The position numbers were made by a program, and so were the translations under genes. DNA of 64,000 nt from assembly GCF_014295035.1 (NCBI RefSeq), contig NZ_CP060404.1, forward strand, positions 7,852,501-7,916,500, written 5' to 3'. Below the pieces are notes generated by a model. It ran no database searches. It saw only the letters and a program-made list of their open reading frames with translations, and was not told the DNA's origin. Shown one piece after another: positions 18,078 through 27,661 of the stretch (positions are counted from its first letter, which is position 1; each line of letters begins with the position of its first letter). The stretch is from Streptomyces buecherae. Its GTDB lineage: Bacteria; Actinomycetota; Actinomycetes; Streptomycetales; Streptomycetaceae.

Positions 18078-18470
18078 ATGAGCCAGACCATGAAACCCGC
18101 CACCGCGGCGAAGAAGCTGGGTGTGTACCTCGAGGCCACCCCCGCCGAATTCCAGGAGGGCATGGTCTCGCGCACCGAGCTGAACGCCCTCCAGGCCGAC
18201 CCGCCCCCGTGGCTGAGCGACCTGCGCCAGAACGGCCCGCACCCGCGCCCCGTCGTCGCGGCCAAGCTGGGCGTCTCCGTGTCGGGCCTCGCCCGCGGCG
18301 GCGTCACCGAGCCCCTCACCACGCAGCAGATCGACGCGCTGAAGGAAGAGCGGCCCGAGTGGCTGGAGCGCGAGCGCGCCACGCAGGCCGAGGTCCGCAA
18401 CGAGGCCGTCCGCCTGAAGGCGAAGAAGGCGGAGCAGGCCGAGAAGGCGGCCCAGGCCGCACACGGCTGA
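18078..18470 (+). CDS. DUF5997 family protein
   Basis: The 130-residue soluble, charged protein begins MSQTMKPATAAKKLGVYLEATPAEFQEG and contains WLSDLRQNGPHPRPVVAAKLGVSVSGLARGG, which looks like a small helix-turn-helix, followed by a Lys/Glu/Ala helix (QAEVRNEAVRLKAKKAEQAEKAAQ) likely to be coiled coil. This matches the actinobacterial DUF5997 family, whose role is not established. It is divergent from the LysR-type effector domain gene, and its DNA-binding-like helix could complement that protein's missing DNA-binding domain (inference). A terminator follows 5 bp after the stop. Confidence 0.88.
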   Translation: MSQTMKPATAAKKLGVYLEATPAEFQEGMVSRTELNALQADPPPWLSDLRQNGPHPRPVVAAKLGVSVSGLARGGVTEPLTTQQIDALKEERPEWLERERATQAEVRNEAVRLKAKKAEQAEKAAQAAHG

Positions 18471-18475
18471 ACACG

Positions 18476-18497
18476 GGGAGGGCGCGCACGCCCTCCC
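18476..18497 (+). terminator. Terminator of the DUF5997 gene
   Basis: GGGAGGGCG (18476-18484) pairs perfectly with CGCCCTCCC (18489-18497) around a 4-nt loop directly after the stop codon. From here to 19199 no gene is recognisable. Confidence 0.8.
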
Positions 18498-19199
18498 TCG
18501 CCTGCCGCCTGCCGCCCGCCATCCGCCGCCTGTCGCTCGTCTTCTGAGGTCGGACGGGCCCCGGGCTGGCGCGCGCCGTGAGCTGATGCCCACCGAGCTC
18601 GGGCCAGGAGAAGCCCGCCAGGGCTCTCGTACCGCCTACCGCTGTGGTTCGCGTAACGGGGCCCGGCTCGCCTACGGGCGCAGCCGAGGTCGCGCGCACA
18701 GTCCGCGTGCGGGCGGCGGACCGCATCGACCGGGTGGGGTGAGTGTTGGCGAGCCCCGGCCGATGTACTACTCCAGCACTGGCTGACGAGATGCCGCGGG
18801 TTCTCCGCGCACCACGTTGGGGTGCTATTCGACTTCCCCGCGACGCTGTTGATGCTTCGTGTCGCCCGTGGTTGAGGGGTGGGCTTCATTACGGACCCAC
18901 CTGTCGTCGGCGCGGGCCCTCTCGCCGCCCTCGGGGGCAGTCGCCGGGTCGGCTCACGCCGGAGAGTGGGCCCTCCGCGAGGTGGTCTCCGTCCCGACGG
19001 CACCCGGCACCCGTTGTGCTCCAGGCAGTCGTGACCAGTGGTGATGCCCTGATCACGAGCCACGCACCCAGCGCCCCCCGTGGCCGGCACTCCACAGGGG
19101 GAATCCGTGGAATTCGCCCCTGATTCACCCGGTCGTTTCGTGACGCAGAAATCCTCCTCTTCACGCGAAATGTTCCTAGGCGATGGAGATCCGCACGTC

Positions 19200-20906
19200 A
19201 TGACCCACCCTGTGCCCGAATGGGCCGACCCCCAGGTGCCCTCGGAATCGCTCGACCCGCAGGGGCTCAGCCGTCGAGGGTTGATGCGTCGCGCCGGCCT
19301 GTTCGGAGCGGGGTTCGCCGCCGCCTCACTTCCCCTTCCCGCGCTGGCCGATGGGCACGGGCGCGGGCAGGGCGGGGGACACGATCATCACGGGCCCGGC
19401 CACGGTCACGGCGGGCACGGCCACGCCCCCGACCTGGTCTACCTGGTCGGGGACCACCACAACCACACCGTCTACAGTCACGACGCCAAGTACACGTTCT
19501 CCCAAATAGCCTCGGCGGGGCGGAAGTTCGGCCTTGACTGGATGGTCTTCACCGAGCACAGCAACATCGGCCACGCCGCGTTCGGTGCCGCGCGCGAGCA
19601 CCGCGAGATCCTGCGGGCCCGCGCCGAGAACAGGCGCATGCTGATCTTCCAGGGCCTTGAGTGGTACATCCCCGGTGCCGAACACTGCACTGTCTTCTCG
19701 CCGCCCGGCCGACACGAGGTCGACCTGCTCACCCGCTTCGAGGAAGCCTTCGACGGCAAGCTCCTCGGCTACACGGCCGGTGGCCCGAACCACCCCGACA
19801 CCCAACGCAACGAGGCGCACGCGATCAAGGCCCTCAAGTGGCTGGCCGAGCAGCGTCGCACCCGGTACGTGGACGACGTCCTGGTCCTCGCCAACCACCC
19901 CATGCGGCTCGGCATCGACTCCCCGCACGAGCTGCGCGGCTGGCGCGACGCCGCCCCTGACATCATGATCGGCATGGAGGGCGCTCCCGGCGCCCAGGCA
20001 GGCGCGATCCCCGGCTGGCACGCGGACACCAACGTCCGCGGCGAGTACACCAACTCGCCCTCCGCGGACTCCTGGCCCGGCTATCCGCGCGAGGCGTACG
20101 TCACGTACGGCGGCTTCGACTGGGCGACCGCGACCGTGGGCGGCATGTGGGACGCGATGCTGGCGGAGGGCAAGCTCTTCACCATCACCTCCAACTCCGA
20201 CGTCCACCGCGTCGCCCAGGACACCTGGGTCAACGGTGAATGGCAGCCCGGGCAGAACTTCGACAACACCGGCCGCCTCCCCGACCCGTACAACACCACC
20301 GAACCGCAGCCCGGCGGCGACTTCTGGCCCGGCCAGTTCAGCCGCACGCACGTGGGGGTCACCCGGTACGGCTACCGCCACGTGATGGAGGGGCTGCGTG
20401 CCGGGCGGGTCTGGGTCGACCACGGCCACCTCATCGACGGCATCGACGTCAAGGTACGCGGCGAGCGCGGCAACAGTGCCACCCTCGGCGGCCGGCTGCG
20501 AGCCCGGCGAGGCGAGCGGCTCACCCTCACCGTGACCGTGACCGCGGCATCCCGCCGCAACCCGTACGGTCTGCTGCCCCGTCTGCAACACGTCGACGTC
20601 ATTCGCGGCGCGGTCCGCGGACCGGCCGCCGACCGCGACGACTGGCGAGCCCCGGACACCCGGGTCGTCCACACCTCCGACGTACTGGGCCGCCGCGGCA
20701 CGTACACCCTGCGCATCCCGGTCGGGCGCGCTGACCACCCGTTCTACCTGCGGCTGCGCGGCAGCGACGGCAAGCGCCACGGCGCGGGCTTCCTCGGCGC
20801 GAGGATCGACCCCCACGGCCCGCTTCCCCACGAGCCCGGCAAGGGTGACCCGTGGCTCGACACGTGGTTCTACACCAACCCGATCTTCGTGGACGTCACA
20901 CGCTGA
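19200..20906 (+). CDS. Tat-exported PHP-domain metal-dependent phosphoesterase
   Basis: The 568-residue protein opens with a twin-arginine signal (SRRGLMRRAGLFGAGFAAASLPLPALA, about residues 23-49), then a linker of about 28 residues rich in His and Gly. The PHP fold follows: GDHHNHTVYSHDAKYTFSQI, with the HxH metal ligands; DWMVFTEHSN; FQGLEWYIPGAEHC; and a late SNSDVHR with the closing Asp-His. PHP proteins hydrolyse phosphoesters using two or three metal ions. The His-rich linker may capture metal outside the cell (inference). ATG 19200 (MTHPVPEW) has GGAGA upstream. A longer N-terminus from 19170 or 19080 is possible but would sit before an already complete Tat signal. There is no operon partner. 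Confidence 0.88.
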   Translation: MTHPVPEWADPQVPSESLDPQGLSRRGLMRRAGLFGAGFAAASLPLPALADGHGRGQGGGHDHHGPGHGHGGHGHAPDLVYLVGDHHNHTVYSHDAKYTFSQIASAGRKFGLDWMVFTEHSNIGHAAFGAAREHREILRARAENRRMLIFQGLEWYIPGAEHCTVFSPPGRHEVDLLTRFEEAFDGKLLGYTAGGPNHPDTQRNEAHAIKALKWLAEQRRTRYVDDVLVLANHPMRLGIDSPHELRGWRDAAPDIMIGMEGAPGAQAGAIPGWHADTNVRGEYTNSPSADSWPGYPREAYVTYGGFDWATATVGGMWDAMLAEGKLFTITSNSDVHRVAQDTWVNGEWQPGQNFDNTGRLPDPYNTTEPQPGGDFWPGQFSRTHVGVTRYGYRHVMEGLRAGRVWVDHGHLIDGIDVKVRGERGNSATLGGRLRARRGERLTLTVTVTAASRRNPYGLLPRLQHVDVIRGAVRGPAADRDDWRAPDTRVVHTSDVLGRRGTYTLRIPVGRADHPFYLRLRGSDGKRHGAGFLGARIDPHGPLPHEPGKGDPWLDTWFYTNPIFVDVTR

Positions 20907-21029
20907 CGGCCGTGATCCCCGGGGGCGGCAGGCGAGCGGAAGCCGGTCCGCCGCCCCCGGGCGCGTCGGTCGGGGTGGTGATGTGCGTCGCCATTGATCT
21001 CTGGCGTGCCTGGTGGCCTGCTGGTTTCT

Positions 21030-21310
21030 GCGTCATTCGGCAAGGACGAGGCTGTGCGGGCGGGCACGCACTTCGCGGTGGGGAGGCGGCTCGCGCCGGA
21101 TAGTTCCCCTGCCTCGCAGTCGTTGCGGTCGCCCGCCACTGGTTGGCCGACCGCGACGACGAGCCGGGTGTCGGTGTCGGTGTCGGTGTCGACCTGGTGG
21201 TTGGTGGAGTACGGGTGGTTCCTGGACTGCTCGGCGATGGTGTGGCTGCGGGTGGGAACGAGGGTGCCGTCCACGATGAGCACGGTGTCCTTGCGGAACC
21301 GCTTGCGCTG
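21030..21310 (-). pseudogene. Decayed IS5-type transposase fragment
   Basis: On the minus strand a frame reads RFRKDTVLIVDGTLVPT, then SRNHPYSTNHQV and RLVVAVGQPVAGDRNDC, the first DDE Asp region and its follow-up as seen in IS5-group transposases of Streptomyces. After ELSGA the frame breaks. A neighbouring frame resumes with HREVRARPHS and stops, so the segment with the third catalytic residue is deleted. A short TGTCGG repeat (21170-21190) codes for an added Thr-Asp run. No terminal inverted repeats or intact element remain. Flanking DNA (20907-21547) is otherwise gene-free, apart from an inverted repeat GCCAACTC/GAGTTGGC at 21440-21471. Confidence 0.7.
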
Positions 21311-21547
21311 CTGGTGCGCGAGCCCGAGTCCGTGGTGTTCGACGCCTCCCCGGTGGGCGGCGGCCCGCACGCGACACGAGCGCCCCTGACGCGAACCAGC
21401 GCCGTCGCGTTGCCTCGCTCGCGCACGTTTCACGTACCTGCCAACTCGCGCGATGGACAAGGTGAGTTGGCACATACTTCCCCTGCATGCACGGCATGCG
21501 AGGGACCTCTAGGGCCCTTCCCGTGAGCTGTCCTCATTGGGGGAAAG

Positions 21548-24500
21548 TTGCGTACAGGCAGACAGGCACTACGGGTCGCCGGTGTGGCCGTCACCGCGGC
21601 CACCGCGCTCGTGGCGGGGCTGACCACCCCGTCCGCCGCCAACCAGGAAACACGCACCGTCACGGCCGACACCCAACGCGTGGAGAACACCCACCGCACC
21701 GGAACCGCCCGCACCTGGGTCACCCTCGTCACCGGTGACCGGGTCGCGGTCGACGCCAAGGGCCGCCCGGCGACCTTCCAACCGGCCAAGGGGCGCGAGC
21801 ACATCCCCGTACAGGTGGAGCGGCGCGGCGGGCACGCGTACGTGATCCCGCTCGACGCGCGTCGCCTGATCGTCCGGGGCACGGTGGATCGGCGGTTGTT
21901 CGACGTGACGACGCTGAGCCGGCCGGAGTACGTGGCCAGCCAGCGCGCCGGGGTGCGGCTCATCGTGGCCTACCAGGGCGAGCGGCCCGCCGCTAAGGCG
22001 AAGCTTCGGGCCGCCGAGGGTACGAAGGTGCGGCGTTCGCTTCCGGTGCTGGGCGCCGACGCGGTGACGGCCTCGCCCGAGCACGCCACGGCCGCCTGGG
22101 AGGCGCTGACCGATGCGTCGCGGGGCGCCTCGCACCGCACCGCTGCCCCCGGGGTGGCGAAGGTGTGGCTGGACGGTATCCGCAAGGCCACGCTCGACAA
22201 GAGCGTGCCGCAGATCGGCGCGCCCGCGGCGTGGAAGGCCGGCTTCGACGGCAAGGGCACCAAGATCGCCGTCTTGGACACCGGGGTCGACCAGACGCAT
22301 CCGGACCTGGCTGGCCAGCAGGTCGCGGAGAAGAACTTCACGGACGCCGTCGACGCCAAGGACCGCATCGGTCACGGCACGCACGTGGCCTCCATCGCGG
22401 CGGGCACCGGCGCCAAGTCCGGCGGCAAGTATCGAGGCGTCGCCTCCGGTGCGAAGATCCTCGATGGCAAGGTCCTGAACGACGAGGGGTTCGGCGAGGA
22501 CTCCGGGATCGTCGCGGGCCTGGAGTGGGCGGCGGCCCAGAAGGCCGACGTGGTCAACCTCAGCCTCGGCGGGACCGACGCGCCCGGCCTCGACCCGCTG
22601 GAGACCGCGGTCAACAAGCTCTCGGCCGACCACGGCGTCCTCTTCGCCATCGCCGCGGGCAACGGGGGCGAGCTGGGTTCCAGCACCGTCAGCTCCCCGG
22701 GCAGCGCGGACGCTGCGTTGACCGTGGGCGCCGTGGACAAGGCGGACAAACTGGCCAACTTTTCCAGCAGGGGTCCCCGGGTGGGGGACGGCGCCGTCAA
22801 GCCCGACGTGACGGCGCCCGGTGTGGACATCGGCGCCGCGGCGGCGCCCGGCAGCGACATCGCGGGCGAAGGCGCCCCGGTCGCCGACGGTTACGTGGCC
22901 ATCTCAGGCACCTCCATGTCCACCCCGCACGCCGCCGGCGCCGCGGCGATCCTGGCCCAGCAGCACCCGGACTGGAGCGGTGAGCGGATCAAGGCCACGC
23001 TGGTCGCTTCCACGACTCCCGGCGCGTACGGCGCCTTCGAGCAGGGCACCGGCCGCATCGACCTGCGCCAGGCCATCACCCAGACGGTGATCGCCGAACC
23101 CCTCTCGCTCTCCCTCGGCCAGCAGCAGTGGCCGCACCACGACGACAAGCCGCGGAGCGGAAAGCTGACCTACCGTAACCTGGGCAGCACGCCGGTCACC
23201 GTGGACGTGGCGCTGACCGGTACGGGCCCTGACGGGAAGCCCGCCCCCGCCGGCTTCTTCACCGTGGCGGACCAGCGGCTCACCGTGCCGGCCCAGGGCA
23301 CGGCGAGCACGTCCGTCATCGCCGACACCCGGCTGGGCGGCACCGTTGACGGCGCGTACAGCGCGCGGGTGACCGCGACCGCCGGCCGGCAGACGGTGCA
23401 CACCGTCGCCACCGTGGATCGCGAGGTCGAGTCCTACGACGTCAACCTCCGGCACCTGGGCCGGGACGGCAAGCCCGCGCAGACCTTCCGTAGCGGCCTG
23501 GTCGGGACCAGCGGTCTCGCCGAGGGCTGGCGCGGCGAGACCCTCCAGGACGCCAAGCTGCGCCTTCCCAAGGGTCACTACGTGCTCAATGGCTCGATCG
23601 AGGGAGCCGACGGGAGCACCGACTGGATCGTCCAACCCAAGCTGGTCGTCGACAAGCAGGCCACGGTGACGCTCGACGCGCGCACCACGAAGTCGGTCGA
23701 CCTGACGGTCCCGGACCGCAAGGCCGCCTCGCTGGACGCCCACGCGGACCTCACCGTCGTCGCCGAGGGCTGGGACATCGGCGTCGGCTGGGTAGGGGAC
23801 TCCTTCAAGCGCCTCAGGACCGCACACCGGGGCCCCGCCGTCCCTGCTGGTGCACTGCTTCAACAGTTCACCAGCGCCTTCCGCCGAGGTGGCGGCGACA
23901 ACCCCTCGTACTACCTGAGCTACGGCGTTTCCCACACCAAGGTGACGACCGGGTTCGTCCGACACGCCAAGCCCGCCGACCTCGCCAGGATCAAGGTCAC
24001 GCTGGGTGCCTCGGCCCCGAAGAAGACCGGCATCCTGTCCGTGAGCCCCCTCTTCAACGACCTGAACCAAGGCGAGGTCGCTCCCATCGGCGGCAAGCTG
24101 CCGCACACCTCGACGCTGTACGTCAACGCCAAGGGCCCCCGCTGGCAGCTGTTTCTGCAACAGTTCGACGCCCAGGGCGAGGACGGCGCCTACTACGTGA
24201 CCGACGAACTGCGCCTGTCCCCGGGCAAGTCCTACGCCCAGCGCCTCAACATCGGCGTGTTCGGCCCGGGGTTGAGTGATACGGACGGCATCTTCCGCCA
24301 GGGTGACGACCTCTACGGCTCGCTCCCGCTCGTGGCGGACGGTGCGAACCACTACGGCACCTCGACGTTCGAGACCGTGCGGACCACCCTCTACCGCAAC
24401 GGCAAGAAGGTCGGCAGCAACACCGACCCGCTGACCGGTGGTGAGGCGTTCACGGTGCCGGCCGGGGCAGCCAACTACAAGCTCAGCACCTCGGTCAGCC

Positions 24501-24883
24501 GCAGCAAGGTCGCCAACGTCTCCACCAAGGTCACCGGTAGTTGGACCTTCTCCTCGAAGAAGACCACCGGCGAGGTGAAGCTGCCGACCTCGGTGGTGCG
24601 CTTCACTCCCACCCTGGCGCTGGACAGCACCGCCAAGGCGGGGGCGACGCTCAAGGTCCCGGTCACGGTGCAGGGATCGGCCGCCGGTAAGAACCTCAAG
24701 TCGCTTGCCGTGTACGTCAGTTACGACAAGGGCGCGCACTGGAAGAAGCTGGCCGTCAGCGGTGGCAAGGTGACTGTGAAGAACCCGGGCGCTGGCAAGA
24801 GCGTCTCGTTCAAGGCGAACGCCAGCGACAAGCAGGGCAACACGGTGAGCCAGACCATCCACGAGGCGTACCGCACGCGGTAA
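21548..24883 (+). CDS. Secreted subtilisin-family serine protease (S8), 1111 residues
   Basis: A Sec signal (residues 1-31, ending TPSAA) is followed by a propeptide to about 215 and a subtilase domain. The catalytic triad is Asp in AVLDTGVDQTHPDL (near 243), His in GHGTHVASIAAG (near 277) and Ser in SGTSMSTPHAAGAA (near 455). About 600 further residues of beta-rich sequence follow, with NLGSTPVTVDVAL and DKGAHWKKL resembling Ig-like or fibronectin-like modules. These large subtilases are secreted, extracellular proteases of Streptomyces. The start is TTG 21548 directly before the signal peptide, with GGGGGAAAG just upstream. A terminator follows 17 bp after the stop. Isolated gene. Confidence 0.94.
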   Translation: MRTGRQALRVAGVAVTAATALVAGLTTPSAANQETRTVTADTQRVENTHRTGTARTWVTLVTGDRVAVDAKGRPATFQPAKGREHIPVQVERRGGHAYVIPLDARRLIVRGTVDRRLFDVTTLSRPEYVASQRAGVRLIVAYQGERPAAKAKLRAAEGTKVRRSLPVLGADAVTASPEHATAAWEALTDASRGASHRTAAPGVAKVWLDGIRKATLDKSVPQIGAPAAWKAGFDGKGTKIAVLDTGVDQTHPDLAGQQVAEKNFTDAVDAKDRIGHGTHVASIAAGTGAKSGGKYRGVASGAKILDGKVLNDEGFGEDSGIVAGLEWAAAQKADVVNLSLGGTDAPGLDPLETAVNKLSADHGVLFAIAAGNGGELGSSTVSSPGSADAALTVGAVDKADKLANFSSRGPRVGDGAVKPDVTAPGVDIGAAAAPGSDIAGEGAPVADGYVAISGTSMSTPHAAGAAAILAQQHPDWSGERIKATLVASTTPGAYGAFEQGTGRIDLRQAITQTVIAEPLSLSLGQQQWPHHDDKPRSGKLTYRNLGSTPVTVDVALTGTGPDGKPAPAGFFTVADQRLTVPAQGTASTSVIADTRLGGTVDGAYSARVTATAGRQTVHTVATVDREVESYDVNLRHLGRDGKPAQTFRSGLVGTSGLAEGWRGETLQDAKLRLPKGHYVLNGSIEGADGSTDWIVQPKLVVDKQATVTLDARTTKSVDLTVPDRKAASLDAHADLTVVAEGWDIGVGWVGDSFKRLRTAHRGPAVPAGALLQQFTSAFRRGGGDNPSYYLSYGVSHTKVTTGFVRHAKPADLARIKVTLGASAPKKTGILSVSPLFNDLNQGEVAPIGGKLPHTSTLYVNAKGPRWQLFLQQFDAQGEDGAYYVTDELRLSPGKSYAQRLNIGVFGPGLSDTDGIFRQGDDLYGSLPLVADGANHYGTSTFETVRTTLYRNGKKVGSNTDPLTGGEAFTVPAGAANYKLSTSVSRSKVANVSTKVTGSWTFSSKKTTGEVKLPTSVVRFTPTLALDSTAKAGATLKVPVTVQGSAAGKNLKSLAVYVSYDKGAHWKKLAVSGGKVTVKNPGAGKSVSFKANASDKQGNTVSQTIHEAYRTR

Positions 24884-24899
24884 CCCCCTCCGCACACGA

Positions 24900-24936
24900 G
24901 ACGGCCCGCCGGTCAGCGTCACCCCGGCGGGCCGTC
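24900..24936 (+). terminator. Terminator of the S8 protease gene
   Basis: Arms GACGGCCCGCCGG (24900-24912) and CCGGCGGGCCGTC (24924-24936) pair perfectly around an 11-nt loop. The following 24937-25419 has no recognisable gene. Confidence 0.88.
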
Positions 24937-25419
24937 GCCGTACGCCCGCTCACGCCGCCGACACGGGCGAGGGCGCAGCACCCCGCGAGTGCGCGGATGG
25001 GCCCGCGCTCGATGCGCGAGGGGTGCGCCGCCACTGGGGCTGCGCTTACCGTGCGTCACGGCTCGGTGACGCACGACGCCTCCGGGTGGGCGCGGCGAGC
25101 GGCGTGTGAGGCGGGCGAAGGGCCGACGGCACACCCGGCCGCTCGCCCCGCCCCGTCGCGGCCGGCGGGCGGCGAGACCGGCCGGCTCCCGGGCCGCGGG
25201 AGGGAGTCGTCGCGCACGCGCGGTCGTACGTCGCCGTCGGGGGCGCCGGTGCCGCCAGGCTGTCGCTGGCGGATCCCTCTCGCGCCCGCGGAAATGGGGG
25301 CCTCGGGCATGACGGGGCATCGGCACCGGCCGGGCGGGGCCGGACGCGGAAGGAGCAACCGTCGGTGTCGTCCCGCCCCTGACGCCCATCGGTGCCTGCC
25401 AAGGAGCGAGGGTGGAGAC

Positions 25420-26172
25420 ATGGAACAGGAGACACTGGGCGGGATCTTCACCCGGAGGTTCGGACCGCCGCCGCGCGCGGGCGCCCCCGCCACGCTGCTG
25501 GTGCACGGGTTGGGGCTCTCGGGGCGCTACTTCGTGCCGCTCGCGGAGCGGCTGGCCGCGCACGGGAGGACGGTGCTCGTACCGGACCTGCCGGGCAACG
25601 CGCGGTCGCGGGCCGCCGCGCGCGGTGCCTCCAGTCCGGGTCGGGCCGCCGCTGACCTGGCGCGCTGGCACCGGCGCCTGGCCCTGGGCCCGAGCCTGGT
25701 GGTGGCCAACTCGGTCGGCTGTCAGGTGGCCGCGGCCCTCGCCGCCCGCGCGCCCGGCCTGGTGCGCCGCCTGGTACTGACCGGCCCCGCGCTCGAACCG
25801 GGGACGTCCGGCTGGCGGCTGTGCGGCCGACTGCTCGCCGACGCGCCACGGGAGCCCCTCTCGCTCCTCGCCGTGGCCACGAGCGACTACCTGGTCACCG
25901 GCCCGCTGCGGATCGCCGGCTCCTTCCGGTACGCGCTGCGGGACGCCGCCGCCTCCTTCGAGGCCAATCTGTGCCGCGTCAGCGCGCCGACCCTCGTCCT
26001 GCGGGGCACGGGAGACACCATCGCCTCGGGCCCCTGGGTGCGGCACGTGGCCCGCACCGTGGTGGACGGTCGCGCGGTGGAGGTCCCGGGAGCCGCGCAC
26101 GCGGCCCACTACAGCGCTCCGGACGCCGTCGCCGAGCGGATCGAATCCTTCACCACGGAGGTACACGCGTGA
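25420..26172 (+). CDS. Alpha/beta hydrolase
   Basis: The 250-residue alpha/beta hydrolase fold shows the oxyanion-hole strand LLVHGLGLSGRYF (26-38), DLPGNARS (55-62) and nucleophile elbow VVANSVGCQVAAAL (94-107), where Ser98 sits in ANSVG, a variant of GxSxG. The acid is Asp in LRGTGDTI, and the base is one of the His residues in PGAAHAAHYS. ATG 25420 is preceded by GGTGGAG. The GTG of the next gene overlaps its stop (GTGA), so the hydrolase and the small membrane protein are translated together. The substrate is unknown; esterase or lipase-like activity is the default expectation. Confidence 0.88.
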   Translation: MEQETLGGIFTRRFGPPPRAGAPATLLVHGLGLSGRYFVPLAERLAAHGRTVLVPDLPGNARSRAAARGASSPGRAAADLARWHRRLALGPSLVVANSVGCQVAAALAARAPGLVRRLVLTGPALEPGTSGWRLCGRLLADAPREPLSLLAVATSDYLVTGPLRIAGSFRYALRDAAASFEANLCRVSAPTLVLRGTGDTIASGPWVRHVARTVVDGRAVEVPGAAHAAHYSAPDAVAERIESFTTEVHA

Positions 26173-26639
26173 AACCGTCGCGGGCGCCCGGCCCGTCGCC
26201 CTGGCTGCGGCTGCTGCCCGGCATCTCCTCCGAGCGTCGCGGGTTCGTCCTGGCCTGGTGGGGCTTCGCCCTCACGTTCGGCGGAATGCGCCTGCTGACC
26301 TGGCTCATCCACATCGAGGTGGCCGGGCTCGGTGACGTACAGACCGGCGGGGTGCACATCCACCACTACGTGTGGGGCATCCTGCTGCTCGCGGTGGTGG
26401 GGGCCGCCGGCCTCGTCGCACGCTCGGCGCGGGCGCGCGCCTGGATGGGGCTCGCCTACGGGGTCGGGCTGGCCCTCGTCGTGGACGAGGCGGCGCTGCT
26501 GCTCAGCCTGGAGGACGTGTACTGGGACACCACGGGCGGGATCAGCATCGCCCTGGCCATCGCCGTGATCGCCGTCGCGGGCAGCGTCCTCGCGGCGACG
26601 CGCGAGGACTCCGACGCGGACGAGCCGGACGGCGGGTGA
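26169..26639 (+). CDS. Small integral membrane protein coupled to the hydrolase
   Basis: The 156-residue protein has four to five hydrophobic segments (near residues 25-42, 62-80, 90-105, 125-142). It carries a His-containing loop, GGVHIHHYVWGI (residues 59-70), and conserved acids in VVDEAALLLSLEDVYW. HIHHY followed by acidic residues in membrane helices could bind a metal, but no known family was identified. It starts at GTG 26169, overlapping the hydrolase stop by 4 bp, so the two proteins probably act together. Confidence 0.85.
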   Translation: MKPSRAPGPSPWLRLLPGISSERRGFVLAWWGFALTFGGMRLLTWLIHIEVAGLGDVQTGGVHIHHYVWGILLLAVVGAAGLVARSARARAWMGLAYGVGLALVVDEAALLLSLEDVYWDTTGGISIALAIAVIAVAGSVLAATREDSDADEPDGG

Positions 26640-26671
26640 GCGAGCCGCGCGGGGGCCGCCCGCGGCAACCC

Positions 26672-27661
26672 TCAGGCGCGGCGGTGGTAGCGGGCGAACA
26701 CCTTCTCGGGCTTCGCGAGGTAGTGGTGCCAGGGCCAACCGGTGTACGCGCCGTCGAGCGTGCGGAAGACGCGGCGCACCGTGTGGTTCTCCTCGGCCAT
26801 GGCCAGGGCCATGGCGAAGAGGTTGAAGTCGTACTGCCAGCCCGGGGCGAACGCGTACGCGGGGTCGAGGATGCTGTGGTCGGCCGCCGCGCGCAACTCG
26901 GCGCGGATCTCGGGTGTTTCGAGACAGTCCGCACGGTCCGCGTCGGCCCAGACGTTGACGTACGCCATGGCGATCACGCAACCGAGACGGTGCCCTCGCG
27001 GAGCGCGGGCCAACGCGGCGCGGGCGAAGGGCAGGGCTTCGCCGGGGGCACCGCCCCACCGAGGCAGCAGGTGCGAGAGCCACTCGAGATGGGCCTCCAG
27101 GTCCAACGGGTCGCGGCTCAGGGCGCCTTCCAGCCACGCCTCGTTGACGTCGGTGCCCAACGACATGCCCCGCCCCAGGGTGAGCAGGCGGACCCACGGC
27201 GTGACCCATTCCAGCCGTAACTCGATGGCCTCCAGCAACTGCTCCTCGGCGATGCGGAGCCGGTCGTGGAAGACCCGCCACTGCTCCGGCGAGACGTCCA
27301 CGGCGAGCTTGGTGGTGCGTGCCTGCCAACCCCAGACGATATGGCGCGCTCCGGAAATCAGCAGGGCCGTCGCCCGGTCCTCCTCGTCCTCGTCGACGGC
27401 CCGGCCGATCCAGTCCTGCACGCCGTCCACGTTGGCCAGTTCCCGCAGGACGTGGTGGTCACGGCCGATGTCGAAGGGCGCCAGCGCGGCCTTGACCGCC
27501 GGCCAGTCACCCGCCCCGGCCGCCTCCAACAGGGCCAGCACCCGGGTGTCTCCGAGCGCGTGCAGCGGGTACGTGCCGTTCCTCCGCCTGCGCGGGGCGG
27601 GAAGGGCGTGCGGGGCGACCTCCGGTCTCTCCGTACTCCCACCGAACAGCTTGCCGAACAT
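26672..27661 (-). CDS. Conserved hypothetical protein, helical-repeat type
   Basis: The 329-residue soluble protein begins MFGKLFGGSTERPEV and contains repeated helical pairs of TPR-like spacing (LALLEAAGAGDWPAVKAALAPF; LDLEAHLEWLSHLLPRWGGAPGEALPFARAAL). Aromatic, charged segments at the C-terminus include GWPWHHYLAKPEKVFARYHRRA. It resembles a group of Streptomyces hypothetical proteins that appear to work as scaffolds. No catalytic motif was found. The gene converges on the hydrolase/membrane pair with a 32-bp gap, and its ATG start is the first available. Confidence 0.82.
   Translation of the reverse strand: MFGKLFGGSTERPEVAPHALPAPRRRRNGTYPLHALGDTRVLALLEAAGAGDWPAVKAALAPFDIGRDHHVLRELANVDGVQDWIGRAVDEDEEDRATALLISGARHIVWGWQARTTKLAVDVSPEQWRVFHDRLRIAEEQLLEAIELRLEWVTPWVRLLTLGRGMSLGTDVNEAWLEGALSRDPLDLEAHLEWLSHLLPRWGGAPGEALPFARAALARAPRGHRLGCVIAMAYVNVWADADRADCLETPEIRAELRAAADHSILDPAYAFAPGWQYDFNLFAMALAMAEENHTVRRVFRTLDGAYTGWPWHHYLAKPEKVFARYHRRA

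Noticed and set aside
19080-19199. N-terminal extension of the PHP protein from 19080
   Set aside because: It would place 40 non-conserved residues before an already complete Tat signal. ATG 19200 gives a normal precursor.
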